Origin: an uncultured Dysgonomonas sp.
GTDB taxonomy: Bacteria; Bacteroidota; Bacteroidia; Bacteroidales; Dysgonomonadaceae
Assembly (NCBI RefSeq): GCF_934668725.1
Contig: NZ_CAKUOF010000008.1
Coordinates: forward strand, 1 to 64,000
Direction of reading: 5' to 3'
Length of the DNA: 64,000 bases
Position 1 is the stretch's first letter, and each line of letters begins with the position of its first letter. The notes under the pieces were generated by a model that did not search any database, had not been told where the DNA came from, and saw nothing but the letters and a program-made list of their open reading frames with translations. A program made the position numbers and the translations under genes. Shown here in pieces: positions 1 through 8,278 of the stretch.

Positions 1-420
1 TGGGTTTGTTTTTCATTTTGCCTTGATGCAAAACGAAACAAAAGATCAAGACTGTGCCTTTTGTCCGACCCGCTACGATCTCGAAAGCTAAAACAAAAGA
101 AAAACGCTTAACGTTAATATCCTTTTGTTTCTTAACGCTTTCATTCGCCCCGCGGGTACCCCGTGCAACCGACAAGGTCGTGGAACCTAACGGACAAAGG
201 TTGTTTGCGTGCGTCAGCCGAAGTGCATCAGGGGCGTAGCCATTGGCTGACAAGCGAAGCAGGCGTAAAACTAAACGTGCCGATAGGCAGTAGGTTTAGT
301 TTAGCCTGTAAGCTTAAGTCAGACAGGCGAGCCACGCAGCACAAAGACTTTTTGATTCCTTTTGCGGATTTGGGCAAAAGGAATGCAAGTAATCTTTGAT
401 TACGCGCAGAAAAAAGAAGA
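1..420. repeat. GC-rich structured intergenic element
   Basis: No convincing gene is seen here. The stretch is clearly richer in G and C than the rest of the window, mainly between about 150 and 330. It contains two successive hairpins. One pairs GTCAGCC (213-219) with GGCTGAC (245-251). The other is a long stem: CAGGC (260-264) with GCCTG (304-308), AAACTAAAC (268-276) with GTTTAGTTT (294-302), and an inner TGCC/GGCA around a GATA loop. The left edge has CTTGAT and ATCAAG arms around an A-rich spacer. The pattern resembles dispersed intergenic repeats that I associate with Bacteroidetes genomes. A structured RNA or a REP/MITE-like element are the alternatives. Open frames across it look non-coding. 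Confidence 0.45.
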
Positions 421-511
421 TTCTAAACAGAACAAATCAACGATTGGTAGTTATAGCTTTAAAATACAGTATTAAAGACTTGCTATTACTCACTAAAAAA
501 CCTTATCTGCT

Positions 512-1843
512 ATGAGAAAGAACAATTTTAAATTATTAGCATTCATATTTTCGCTTATCTTTCAAACGAATGTAATTGCACAGAAACAAGATTTATTTCC
601 CGATGGGACACCTGTTCCCGATTGGTTTCGACAAGTGCAAGAGACAAATATAAAGGTATTGGGTAAAAGCTTTGTGATTACCGATTTTGGTGTGCTTAAC
701 GATAGTACTATTGTACAAACCGAAAAGATACAAGCAGTTATCGATAATGCGTCACAATCGGGAGGAGGAGTACTGGTTATTCCCAAGGGAACTTTCCTAA
801 GTGGCTCTCTGTTTTTCAAGCCCAACACACATCTTCACCTCGAAGAGGGAGCAACACTCAAAGGGAGCGATGATATCAGCAACTTTGCAATTGTCAATAC
901 TCGCATGGAGGGGCAAACATTAAAGTATTTTGCCGCCCTTGTTAATGCCGATAAAGTGAACGGGTTCACAATATCGGGCAAAGGGACAATCAATGGAAAT
1001 GGTTTGCGTTACTGGCAATCTTTCTGGCTACGTAGGGAGGTAAATCCGAAGTGTACAAATATGGATGAATTGCGTCCCCGTTTAATTTATATATCCAACA
1101 GCAAGGATGTGCAGCTTTCGGGAGTAAGATTGATAAACTCGCCTTTCTGGACTACACATATCTACAAATGTGAGAATGTGAAGCTCTTGAATCTTTATAT
1201 ATATTCTCCTTCCGAACCGGTAAAAGCTCCCAGCTCAGATGCTGTTGATCTGGATGTATGCACCAATGTACTTATCAAAAACTGCTACATGTCGGTCAAT
1301 GACGATGCGGTAGCACTGAAAGGCGGTAAAGGCCCTCTTGCCGACAAAGACGAAAATAATGGAAGTAACCGAAACATTATTATTGAGGACTGCGTTTACG
1401 GTTTTTGTCACGGGGCTTTAACTTTGGGTAGTGAGTCGATTCACAACCGTAATATCATACTCAGGCGAACCCGTGTAGATAATGCAAAGCGTTTGCTGTG
1501 GCTGAAAATGCGTCCCGATACCCCTCAGAATTATGAGTATATTCTGGTTGAAGACATTACAGGAAATGCTTCGAATTTCTTATTTATACAACCATGGACA
1601 CAGTTCTTCGATCTGAAAGGGCAAACCGAGATACCACTCTCTTATTCGAGCCATGTAACCATGCGTAATATCAATTTTAAGTGTAATACTCTTTTTAATG
1701 TAAGCAATTCGGATCAATACAGATTATCCGATTTCACATTTGAGAACCTGAACATCGAAGCTCAGAAAGCAACTATTCATACCGATTATATAAAGAACTT
1801 CATTCTGAAGAATGTAGTCATCAACGGTGAAAAGAAATATTGA
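512..1843 (+). CDS. Glycoside hydrolase family 28 (polygalacturonase-like), secreted
   Basis: This is a 443-residue protein with an N-terminal signal peptide (about 1-23, ending near IAQ), so it is periplasmic or surface exposed. The body is a right-handed parallel beta-helix of the pectinase type. GH28 landmarks are visible in order: DAVDLD at about 243-248 in place of NTDGID, NDDAVALKGG at 263-272 in place of GDDCIAIKSG, then CHGALTLGSES in place of GHGxSIGS. The usual RIK motif appears as LKMRP, which is unusual. Family members hydrolyse alpha-galacturonosyl or related uronic or rhamnosyl linkages by inversion. The gene faces the lyase operon and ends just short of it, so it is probably a co-functioning enzyme with its own promoter. 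Exact substrate is not readable from the sequence. Confidence 0.85.
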   Translation: MRKNNFKLLAFIFSLIFQTNVIAQKQDLFPDGTPVPDWFRQVQETNIKVLGKSFVITDFGVLNDSTIVQTEKIQAVIDNASQSGGGVLVIPKGTFLSGSLFFKPNTHLHLEEGATLKGSDDISNFAIVNTRMEGQTLKYFAALVNADKVNGFTISGKGTINGNGLRYWQSFWLRREVNPKCTNMDELRPRLIYISNSKDVQLSGVRLINSPFWTTHIYKCENVKLLNLYIYSPSEPVKAPSSDAVDLDVCTNVLIKNCYMSVNDDAVALKGGKGPLADKDENNGSNRNIIIEDCVYGFCHGALTLGSESIHNRNIILRRTRVDNAKRLLWLKMRPDTPQNYEYILVEDITGNASNFLFIQPWTQFFDLKGQTEIPLSYSSHVTMRNINFKCNTLFNVSNSDQYRLSDFTFENLNIEAQKATIHTDYIKNFILKNVVINGEKKY

Positions 1844-1858
1844 TCTGCCAAAGCAAAG

Positions 1859-1884
1859 CCGCCGCAATATAAGCGGCGGTTTTA
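1859..1884 (+). terminator. Rho-independent terminator of the GH28 gene
   Basis: A perfect 7-bp GC stem, CCGCCGC (1859-1865) with GCGGCGG (1873-1879), has a 7-base loop and is followed by TTTTAT. It starts 16 bases after the GH28 stop codon. Confidence 0.85.
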
Positions 1885-1902
1885 TCCGTTTCTGAAAGCT
1901 TT

Positions 1903-1917
1903 AAGGTCACAGACCTT
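1903..1917. repeat. AGGTC/GACCT dyad, copy 1
   Basis: AAGGTC-ACA-GACCTT is a perfect 6-bp inverted repeat with a 3-base spacer. It lies between the convergent GH28 and PL8 genes. It is one of five such dyads in the window, all intergenic (others at 27426, 28865, 55754 and 63339). Confidence 0.6.
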
Positions 1918-1927
1918 ATTTTATCTA

Positions 1928-4096
1928 TTACAAAGAAACGTCTAAGCTAACCGAAGTACCACGTTTCTCACCCTTGGGTAAATTAAGGTTGTATTTTTTC
2001 TTATTTATTTCCAGCTTAACTGTTTCCAGTTGCTGGGTAGGATCGGCAAAAGTAATTTTTAATTTCTTTCCATCCTGTTTTATAAGGAAAAGCCCTGTTT
2101 CGTTACTTTTCAAATGAATGTCTTTTGAAATTTGTATATCAGCAGGAATATAAGATGCTATCAATGCTATATTCTCTTTTGACAGCCATACGGCTTGGAT
2201 ATCTTTTGTATTACTAAGTATTTGGATATCTTCGACATTAAACGTCTTTACTTCCTCCTGAGATTTTGCAGGGAGAATAAAGTATTTATAATTACTACTT
2301 TCGGGATCTTTACCATGATCGATCCATAAAGAAAAAACCTCTTTATTTTCAATCATATCGGTAGGATACATACTCATAATATCATTCCATTTACCGGTTC
2401 GGGATTCTATGATGGCTTTTCCTTTTTGAGGTTCGAGAATAATATATCCTTTGCTTCCACTAAAGAAACGAACCTCATTTTGAGGAGTAAATTCGACAAA
2501 ACTTGTTTTATCCCAAGCATTATTCCTGAGTTGAAACAAATCTCCTTTTTTAACTTGCTGTTCTATTGATGTAGTGACTACACATCCGCTATCGGCAGAG
2601 ATTGCTGCACCTAAACAAAGAACATAATCATCTGTAAATATCCATGCTTTGCGTGCTGTGATGCCATCCCTGTAAAAATCCATTGCAGTTATCCCAAAGT
2701 GTCCGTTATTGACATTGCCTACAAAATTACTGCTATTGTGATAGCCTCCCCATGAGAGTGCTTTTAATGGTGTATCAGTTTCATAGCTGGTAATACCGGG
2801 TAGTTTTCGCCAATCCCAACAGGGATATATATTCGAATATTCATCTCCATCGACATATGTATAGGTTGCTCCATCTGCCAGATAATAACCTTTCAGGTTA
2901 TCTCCGTTTCCCGCCTCAGCGCCTATAACTCTGTCGGATGACATTTTAACGGAAGCCATCCACAAAGGGCGACGTTGTACTGTCATATCCGACATCCAGA
3001 AATGATATAATCCTGTTAAAGAGGTCGGCTGTCCCCTGTTCTCAAAATTATCCTTTATCAAGTCATTGTATTTATTCGCATTCTCTTTATCAACGTCAGA
3101 AAGCATAAGGGCGGAAAATCCTACACTAAATGCTTTATGAATTTGTGCCATTCTGAAGAACTGCCTTCCTAAGGCGTTCACATCCATATAACCATTCCAA
3201 AGAATACGCCGGTATCCATTATTAATCAATCCACTTAGGATGTCCAGTTGTGACTGATCGAATCCAATAGCAGTTCCCGAAAACATCTGAGACCAAAAAC
3301 TCATACTCGAAATATAAGCAGCTCCATAATTTCCAAACTGCTGTTGTGCTCCATGCTGATGAAAGCTGTTATCGTATTTGATTCCTTCCTGATCGCCTAT
3401 CTTAATCTCGGAAACAATGGTATCTCTGGCAGATGTAACGAGATTCAAATCGTTTTCAAGCAGTCCTCTCACCAGAACATTTCCTGCAAGCCAAACTTTA
3501 TTCTGACCTGTCATTCCAAACTTAGCATTGTTCATTATGCCCAAAGCTCCTTCTTTTTCTTGTGGTGTTAGTTTAGATTCAAACAGAATCAACGCTCCTC
3601 CCAGTGTTTTAGGAATTCCAATTTGATTGTGCCACCAATTGAGACTCACCAGTTTTCTGTCAATCCAATATTGGAGTGATTTATGAATGGCTATCTCAAC
3701 TTCTTTAGATTCAAAGTATCCCGAAGAAGGAAGCCTGTATGCTTTAGTCAAAATAAGAATACGCTCAACGTGCACCTTTGGTGACCATCCCGAACGGTTC
3801 TGACTGCTATAATCCACATCACTCCACGAACCATCGGGTTGAAGACTTTCCAACAATCCGGCAATATCTCTTGATGTGATATGATAGCGATCCATCAATT
3901 CGACAGCCATCCGATCTGATACGACCGATTCTTTAGGGAATTCAATCAACAGGTTCACTAATTCCTGCTCTTTTTCATTTTCAGACAGTAAAAGGCGGAT
4001 GTAATTTTGCTTAATCGTTTCAATCTCATCGGCATGAGTATAGAACGATATGGAGATAAGCAAAGACAAAAGAATAATAAATAAGGTCTTTTTCAC
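1928..4096 (-). CDS. Polysaccharide lyase family 8 (chondroitin AC/hyaluronan lyase type)
   Basis: This 722-residue protein has a signal peptide (1-22) and is about the length of bacterial chondroitinase AC. PL8 enzymes cleave uronic-acid-containing polysaccharides by beta-elimination. The alpha/alpha-toroid domain carries NWWHN (153-157). The catalytic region is intact by eye: His248 in FHQHG, Tyr257 in GNYG and Arg311 in GRQF. Their spacing (9 and 54 residues) matches my recollection of the Pedobacter heparinus chondroitinase AC, and Asn199 is the likely fourth catalytic residue. The C-terminal half is beta-sandwich-like. It is the last gene of the SusC-led operon, 168 bases after the GH76 gene with a terminator-like hairpin between, so it may be expressed at a different level. 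Xanthan or other glycuronan lyase activity cannot be excluded. Confidence 0.9.
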   Translation of the reverse strand: MKKTLFIILLSLLISISFYTHADEIETIKQNYIRLLLSENEKEQELVNLLIEFPKESVVSDRMAVELMDRYHITSRDIAGLLESLQPDGSWSDVDYSSQNRSGWSPKVHVERILILTKAYRLPSSGYFESKEVEIAIHKSLQYWIDRKLVSLNWWHNQIGIPKTLGGALILFESKLTPQEKEGALGIMNNAKFGMTGQNKVWLAGNVLVRGLLENDLNLVTSARDTIVSEIKIGDQEGIKYDNSFHQHGAQQQFGNYGAAYISSMSFWSQMFSGTAIGFDQSQLDILSGLINNGYRRILWNGYMDVNALGRQFFRMAQIHKAFSVGFSALMLSDVDKENANKYNDLIKDNFENRGQPTSLTGLYHFWMSDMTVQRRPLWMASVKMSSDRVIGAEAGNGDNLKGYYLADGATYTYVDGDEYSNIYPCWDWRKLPGITSYETDTPLKALSWGGYHNSSNFVGNVNNGHFGITAMDFYRDGITARKAWIFTDDYVLCLGAAISADSGCVVTTSIEQQVKKGDLFQLRNNAWDKTSFVEFTPQNEVRFFSGSKGYIILEPQKGKAIIESRTGKWNDIMSMYPTDMIENKEVFSLWIDHGKDPESSNYKYFILPAKSQEEVKTFNVEDIQILSNTKDIQAVWLSKENIALIASYIPADIQISKDIHLKSNETGLFLIKQDGKKLKITFADPTQQLETVKLEINKKKYNLNLPKGEKRGTSVSLDVSL

Positions 4097-4197
4097 TATA
4101 GTATTATTAAAAGGTTAAGGATAGCTTGCTAACAAGTCTCTATTGCGAAAATATAAAAATAAGATTACATACTTGCTTATTCTTCATCTATATATCA

Positions 4198-4227
4198 TAA
4201 AAAAGAAAGTCCGACTAATGCCGGACT
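4198..4227 (-). terminator. Terminator-like hairpin between GH76 and PL8 genes
   Basis: On the minus strand AGTCCG (4227-4222) pairs with CGGACT (4213-4208) around an 8-base loop and runs into TTTCTTTTTT. It may end or weaken transcription before the PL8 gene. Confidence 0.65.
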
Positions 4228-4264
4228 CTCCTTAAATCTGAAATCTAATTTTCACTGAAGCCTC

Positions 4265-5389
4265 TTATTTCGATTTCTCGAATAAAGCTTTAGCCTCTAT
4301 CATCATACAAGCACTGGCTTGCGATGTTAATTGGGTAGCACCTACAGGAGGATTATTCCATGAAGTCCCAAACAAAAGATTCTCTTTATAACAACCTTTT
4401 CTCCAAAGCACATCTGCATTATTATTAAAGAATGTAACATACTTATTTTTGAATGACGGGTCAACACCATCGATCAGAATAAGCTGTAAGAAGTAACGCA
4501 TAAATATTCCTTTAAAAAGACCGTTATCGCCATTGCCCTCATCCCTGAGGATATTGTTACTTGTATCGATTAGCTTTATAATCGTAAAATTAGCGGCTTT
4601 CTGTGCATCATTTATATAAACAACATTACCTGTTATCTTGTATAGCTCCACGGCTGCCCCAATAAATGTTCCCTGATTATATGTCAACGAAAAATCGGCA
4701 ACAGCTCCCGTATCACCATTTATATTATCATAAATGGCTCCTGTAGACTGATTATATAAAGTACTCTTCTCCCAATCGTATATATCCAGTGCCCATTGTT
4801 TATAAGACTCTTCTTTGGTAAGCTGGTATAATCTGGCGGCAATAATAGCTGCAGGTCCATTCGAACAAGCATTTTTGCTATATAGTTGATATTTTACCCA
4901 AGCAATACCCCCTCCCGCTTTATCGTTCCAACCGGTTTCAATATCAGCCCATAGTTGTTTTACTGTAGCAAGATATTTTTCATCTTTGGTAATATCATAT
5001 AAACGCAACATGGTAAGTGCATTCCACTCCATATCATCATAAAAATCGTTATAGTATGTATTACCGTTTTTGACTTTTACACCTGCATACCATTGGTCAA
5101 AATATGCCTTGTATTTGGCATCGTTTGTTCGTACGTATGCATCTATAATAACATCCATTGCATGTGCATTGGGCCAGTAATGAAAATCGAGCAACGAACC
5201 ATCACTTCCATAATTAAAGTAATGTTCTGTAGGATTCCAGAACTGAGTTATCAGTGCCATACTGCTACTATCTGCTGCTGCATTCCAATCAATGGTATAC
5301 GAATCCTGACCGTATCCATATACATCTTTGGGATCATCGCATGATTGCAACACAAATAGTATTAAGGGAAATAAAATTAGTTTTTTCAT
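4265..5389 (-). CDS. Glycoside hydrolase family 76 lipoprotein (alpha-1,6-mannanase-like)
   Basis: This is a 374-residue lipoprotein whose lipobox is LFVLQSC (Cys17), so it is probably on the outer membrane. The fold is an (alpha/alpha)6 barrel with repeated helix pairs of the type KYLATVKQLW and ESYKQWALDIYDW. The paired acidic catalytic motif of GH76 is present as FYDDMEW, Asp118-Asp119. The family is known for endo-alpha-1,6-mannanases that open fungal or mycobacterial mannan backbones. It is preceded by the SusE-like gene (62-base gap), as in known mannan loci. Its presence with a uronan lyase suggests a mixed mannose/uronic acid glycan. Family assignment is firm; substrate is inference. 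Confidence 0.83.
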   Translation of the reverse strand: MKKLILFPLILFVLQSCDDPKDVYGYGQDSYTIDWNAAADSSSMALITQFWNPTEHYFNYGSDGSLLDFHYWPNAHAMDVIIDAYVRTNDAKYKAYFDQWYAGVKVKNGNTYYNDFYDDMEWNALTMLRLYDITKDEKYLATVKQLWADIETGWNDKAGGGIAWVKYQLYSKNACSNGPAAIIAARLYQLTKEESYKQWALDIYDWEKSTLYNQSTGAIYDNINGDTGAVADFSLTYNQGTFIGAAVELYKITGNVVYINDAQKAANFTIIKLIDTSNNILRDEGNGDNGLFKGIFMRYFLQLILIDGVDPSFKNKYVTFFNNNADVLWRKGCYKENLLFGTSWNNPPVGATQLTSQASACMMIEAKALFEKSK

Positions 5390-5450
5390 ATCTTAAGGTA
5401 TTATCGAAACAAAGGGCGGGCAATTGTCAACCCTTTGTTTCGGTATAATT

Positions 5451-6596
5451 TTATAAATTAGAAACCTTTTTCACTGTATGAGTATATTCTTTATCGCCTT
5501 GCAAATACATAGATATACTCACTACAGCTTTATCCATCTCACTTGTAAATTTCCACTTATCATTCCATTGATCCAGAGATACTATTTTGACATAGAAATA
5601 TGACTCGGGGCTAGTTGATGTAGGAGGTTCATCGGTTCCGTTTTTAGTACCCCATTGTTGAGTTATAGCAATGCCTGAAGAGTTAACTGACTCCATCTGG
5701 AACTTATAACGTTGATCCCTACCCCAGCCTTCTTGTTTGAAGGTCACATTTCCTTGTCCTGTAAAGATTCCTTTTCCTACATAATCCAGATTGAACAATA
5801 CAGAATTAGTCGGACAGAAAAACAATCCAATACTTTTAATCTCTGTTAATGTTCCTGTTCCTGTATTGTAATCAAGATTTACACGATAAACACCTGTTTT
5901 ATTTACTGTAGTACTTCCGTTCTCAACTAACTTGGCACCATCTATATAAAACGTACGTGGTGTTCCATCTTTACGGTCAATAAACTGATAGGTTTTGCCT
6001 GCTGTCAATTTAGTATAGATTTCGAACTCTCCTATAGCATTCAACTTCAAAGGAAGAGCTTCCGACAAATTTGTTCCGGCCTCCGAACCTTCTCCTGTAA
6101 TAAATACTTCATCAGGAATTTCGGTAAATCCGGCTAAACGCGTAATCACCAATTTGCGTGACTCTTTTGCTTTAGCTTCATTCAAACCTCGAGAGGAAAC
6201 TACAGTCCAGATAACCGTACCGGTTTCTTGTGCTCCTATACCGGCTAATCCGGCTATTTTGTTCAAGTCTTTATGCAGTATAGTTGCATGGCTAGAAAAA
6301 CCACTGTTATCGGATACTACTTTAAAAATAGGACTAGAGAAATCTCCACCTTCTTTATCAAAGACTACTTCATATAATGGGGATCCGCTATCTTCGGCTT
6401 TGGATGCTTCCCACTCGAAAAATAAAGATGCAGTTGCCGAACTAAGTAACTTTATGGCTCTACCATCGGTTGGTTCATACAACTTATTTACAGGAGTTAT
6501 ATTGGCATCCGAATAATTCATATCATCACTTTTACAAGATGATACAAGGAAAATAATTGATAATAATAGTATTGTATTATTTAATATCGTTTTCAT
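5451..6596 (-). CDS. SusE/SusF-type outer-membrane glycan-binding lipoprotein
   Basis: This is a 381-residue lipoprotein with lipobox FLVSSC (Cys21) followed by KSDD, an acidic patch typical of surface-exported Bacteroidetes lipoproteins. The N-terminal part (about 35-150) resembles the SusE immunoglobulin-like domain, with FFEWEASKAED and YEVVFDKEG strands. The C-terminal half carries two beta-sandwich modules of the SusE/F type, including VFITGEG and FYIDGAKL. It should bind glycan at the cell surface next to the SusCD transporter. It follows the SusD gene after 29 bases and is in the same operon. There is no catalytic motif. Confidence 0.8.
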   Translation of the reverse strand: MKTILNNTILLLSIIFLVSSCKSDDMNYSDANITPVNKLYEPTDGRAIKLLSSATASLFFEWEASKAEDSGSPLYEVVFDKEGGDFSSPIFKVVSDNSGFSSHATILHKDLNKIAGLAGIGAQETGTVIWTVVSSRGLNEAKAKESRKLVITRLAGFTEIPDEVFITGEGSEAGTNLSEALPLKLNAIGEFEIYTKLTAGKTYQFIDRKDGTPRTFYIDGAKLVENGSTTVNKTGVYRVNLDYNTGTGTLTEIKSIGLFFCPTNSVLFNLDYVGKGIFTGQGNVTFKQEGWGRDQRYKFQMESVNSSGIAITQQWGTKNGTDEPPTSTSPESYFYVKIVSLDQWNDKWKFTSEMDKAVVSISMYLQGDKEYTHTVKKVSNL

Positions 6597-6625
6597 AATT
6601 GTTCTTGTTTTGGTTAAAGGTCTGA

Positions 6626-8257
6626 TTAGTTGGCATAGCCTGGATTGTTAGGCTTCAGATTCTGATTTAAATCTATTTGAGAAAGAGGAACTGCCCACAA
6701 GTAATCGCGGCTTTCGACAAACTGCCTGTTATCAAGACGGATATTCTGAGTGTTATTACTTGCAAATTTTGCACCGAACACATAACCGTTAAGGTATTTA
6801 GTCCCCGCTTTCCAACGCTTAATATCATAATATCTTAAACCTTCGAGAGCCAATTCCGAGCGGCGTTCGTTTCTGACAATCTCACGCAAAGCATCGGTTG
6901 ATACTCCTAATGGATAATCTAATGCTGCTGAATCTGTAAAGCCGGCACGTTTACGAATCTGTTTTATTGTATTATCCCAAACAGCAGAAGTTAATGCACC
7001 CTGCTCTAGTTTCGCTTCGGCATACATGAGTAATACATCTGCATAACGGAACATAATGATGTTTAATGCCGACTTCAAATCAGCCTCAGCCTTAGGGTCA
7101 AAATACTTCTTCACATAATATCCGGTAGAAGTTGTATTGGCACTCGCACTAACATACATATCTATTTTATTATCGTTACTTCCGGGCTTGATGTAAATTG
7201 TTCGCTTTGTACCGTCTGTATTAGTCCACTGGAAACCATGATATACAACCGTAGCACTCAATCGTGGATCGCGGTTTACATACGGGTTGTTTGCATTATA
7301 ATCAGGGTCTTCCGTAATGGATTTACCATTAAGGGTTATATAATTATCAACCAGTGATTGTGTCGGTGCTTTGGCATTTAACCTTGCTCCGGCAGACAAA
7401 GGAGCCATATCATACATTTCTTGCCAAGTTTTTACCGAAGGTACATAGGCATAGTCAAGAATAACCTCAGTATTATACTCATTATCCTGAAGAAACATCC
7501 CCGGGTAACTTGGAAACAAAGCGTAAGTACCGTATTCTCCCTGAACATTGATAAGCTTATTACAATATTCCTCTACTTTCGCCCAATCGTTGTCGTATAA
7601 ATACGCTCTTGCTTGTAAAGCACATGCAGCCCCCTTGGTTATACGTCCATTGTCGTCTTTTGAAAGATTATCTCTTTTAGGTAAGAGGGGCATTATTTCA
7701 TCCAATTCTTTATGAATAAATTCGACTACCTGAGCACGAGGTGTTCTACTGATAGTTCTGGATTCCGCGATAGTCAGGTCTTTGGTAAAGAAAGGAACAT
7801 CCCCATAAAAATTGGTCATACGGAAAAACAGATATGCACGGATAAAGCGAATTTCGGCTTTACGTCTTTCTTTTAAAGTAACATCCATATCGGGTACTCT
7901 GTCTACATTATCCAGATAAGTATGGCATGTTTTGATTCCTTCGTATGCCCATTTCCACTCATCGGCAAAACGCCCTAAGGAGGGATCTGCAAGACCATTA
8001 CGAATCACACGTTCGGCAGTATTGGATCGTCCGTCGAACATATTATCACTCAACGATTCATCCTGCCACATTTTTCCGGCATTGTACATTTGGCTATAAG
8101 CCATATTTACTACCAATTCGGAGTTATCAGTAGATTGCCAGAATGTTTCGTCGGTAAATCTGTCGGTAGGAACCTGATCTAGATCATTGCAGGCTGAGAG
8201 ACTAAATAAGCCTATACAGCAAGCAAGCAATATATTTTTTAGATTTATCTTTTTCAT
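6626..8257 (-). CDS. SusD/RagB family glycan-binding lipoprotein, first pair
   Basis: This is a 543-residue SusD homologue with lipobox LFSLSAC (Cys23) followed by NDLDQVPTDRF, a typical start of this family. The helical TPR-rich N-terminal half includes RFIRAYLFFRMTNFYGDVPF. The C-terminal SusD signature is FRYADVLLMYAEAKLEQG, followed by IRNERRSELALEGLRYYDI. SusD proteins form the lid of the SusC channel and capture oligosaccharide. The gene lies 21 bases after SusC and is surely co-transcribed. No defects were seen. Confidence 0.95.
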   Translation of the reverse strand: MKKINLKNILLACCIGLFSLSACNDLDQVPTDRFTDETFWQSTDNSELVVNMAYSQMYNAGKMWQDESLSDNMFDGRSNTAERVIRNGLADPSLGRFADEWKWAYEGIKTCHTYLDNVDRVPDMDVTLKERRKAEIRFIRAYLFFRMTNFYGDVPFFTKDLTIAESRTISRTPRAQVVEFIHKELDEIMPLLPKRDNLSKDDNGRITKGAACALQARAYLYDNDWAKVEEYCNKLINVQGEYGTYALFPSYPGMFLQDNEYNTEVILDYAYVPSVKTWQEMYDMAPLSAGARLNAKAPTQSLVDNYITLNGKSITEDPDYNANNPYVNRDPRLSATVVYHGFQWTNTDGTKRTIYIKPGSNDNKIDMYVSASANTTSTGYYVKKYFDPKAEADLKSALNIIMFRYADVLLMYAEAKLEQGALTSAVWDNTIKQIRKRAGFTDSAALDYPLGVSTDALREIVRNERRSELALEGLRYYDIKRWKAGTKYLNGYVFGAKFASNNTQNIRLDNRQFVESRDYLWAVPLSQIDLNQNLKPNNPGYAN

Positions 8258-8278
8258 ATAAGTTAGCTTAATTATCGT

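Noticed and set aside
54..399. Open frames in the GC-rich left-edge element
   Set aside because: No protein-like composition or start context; the DNA is better explained by hairpins and repeats.
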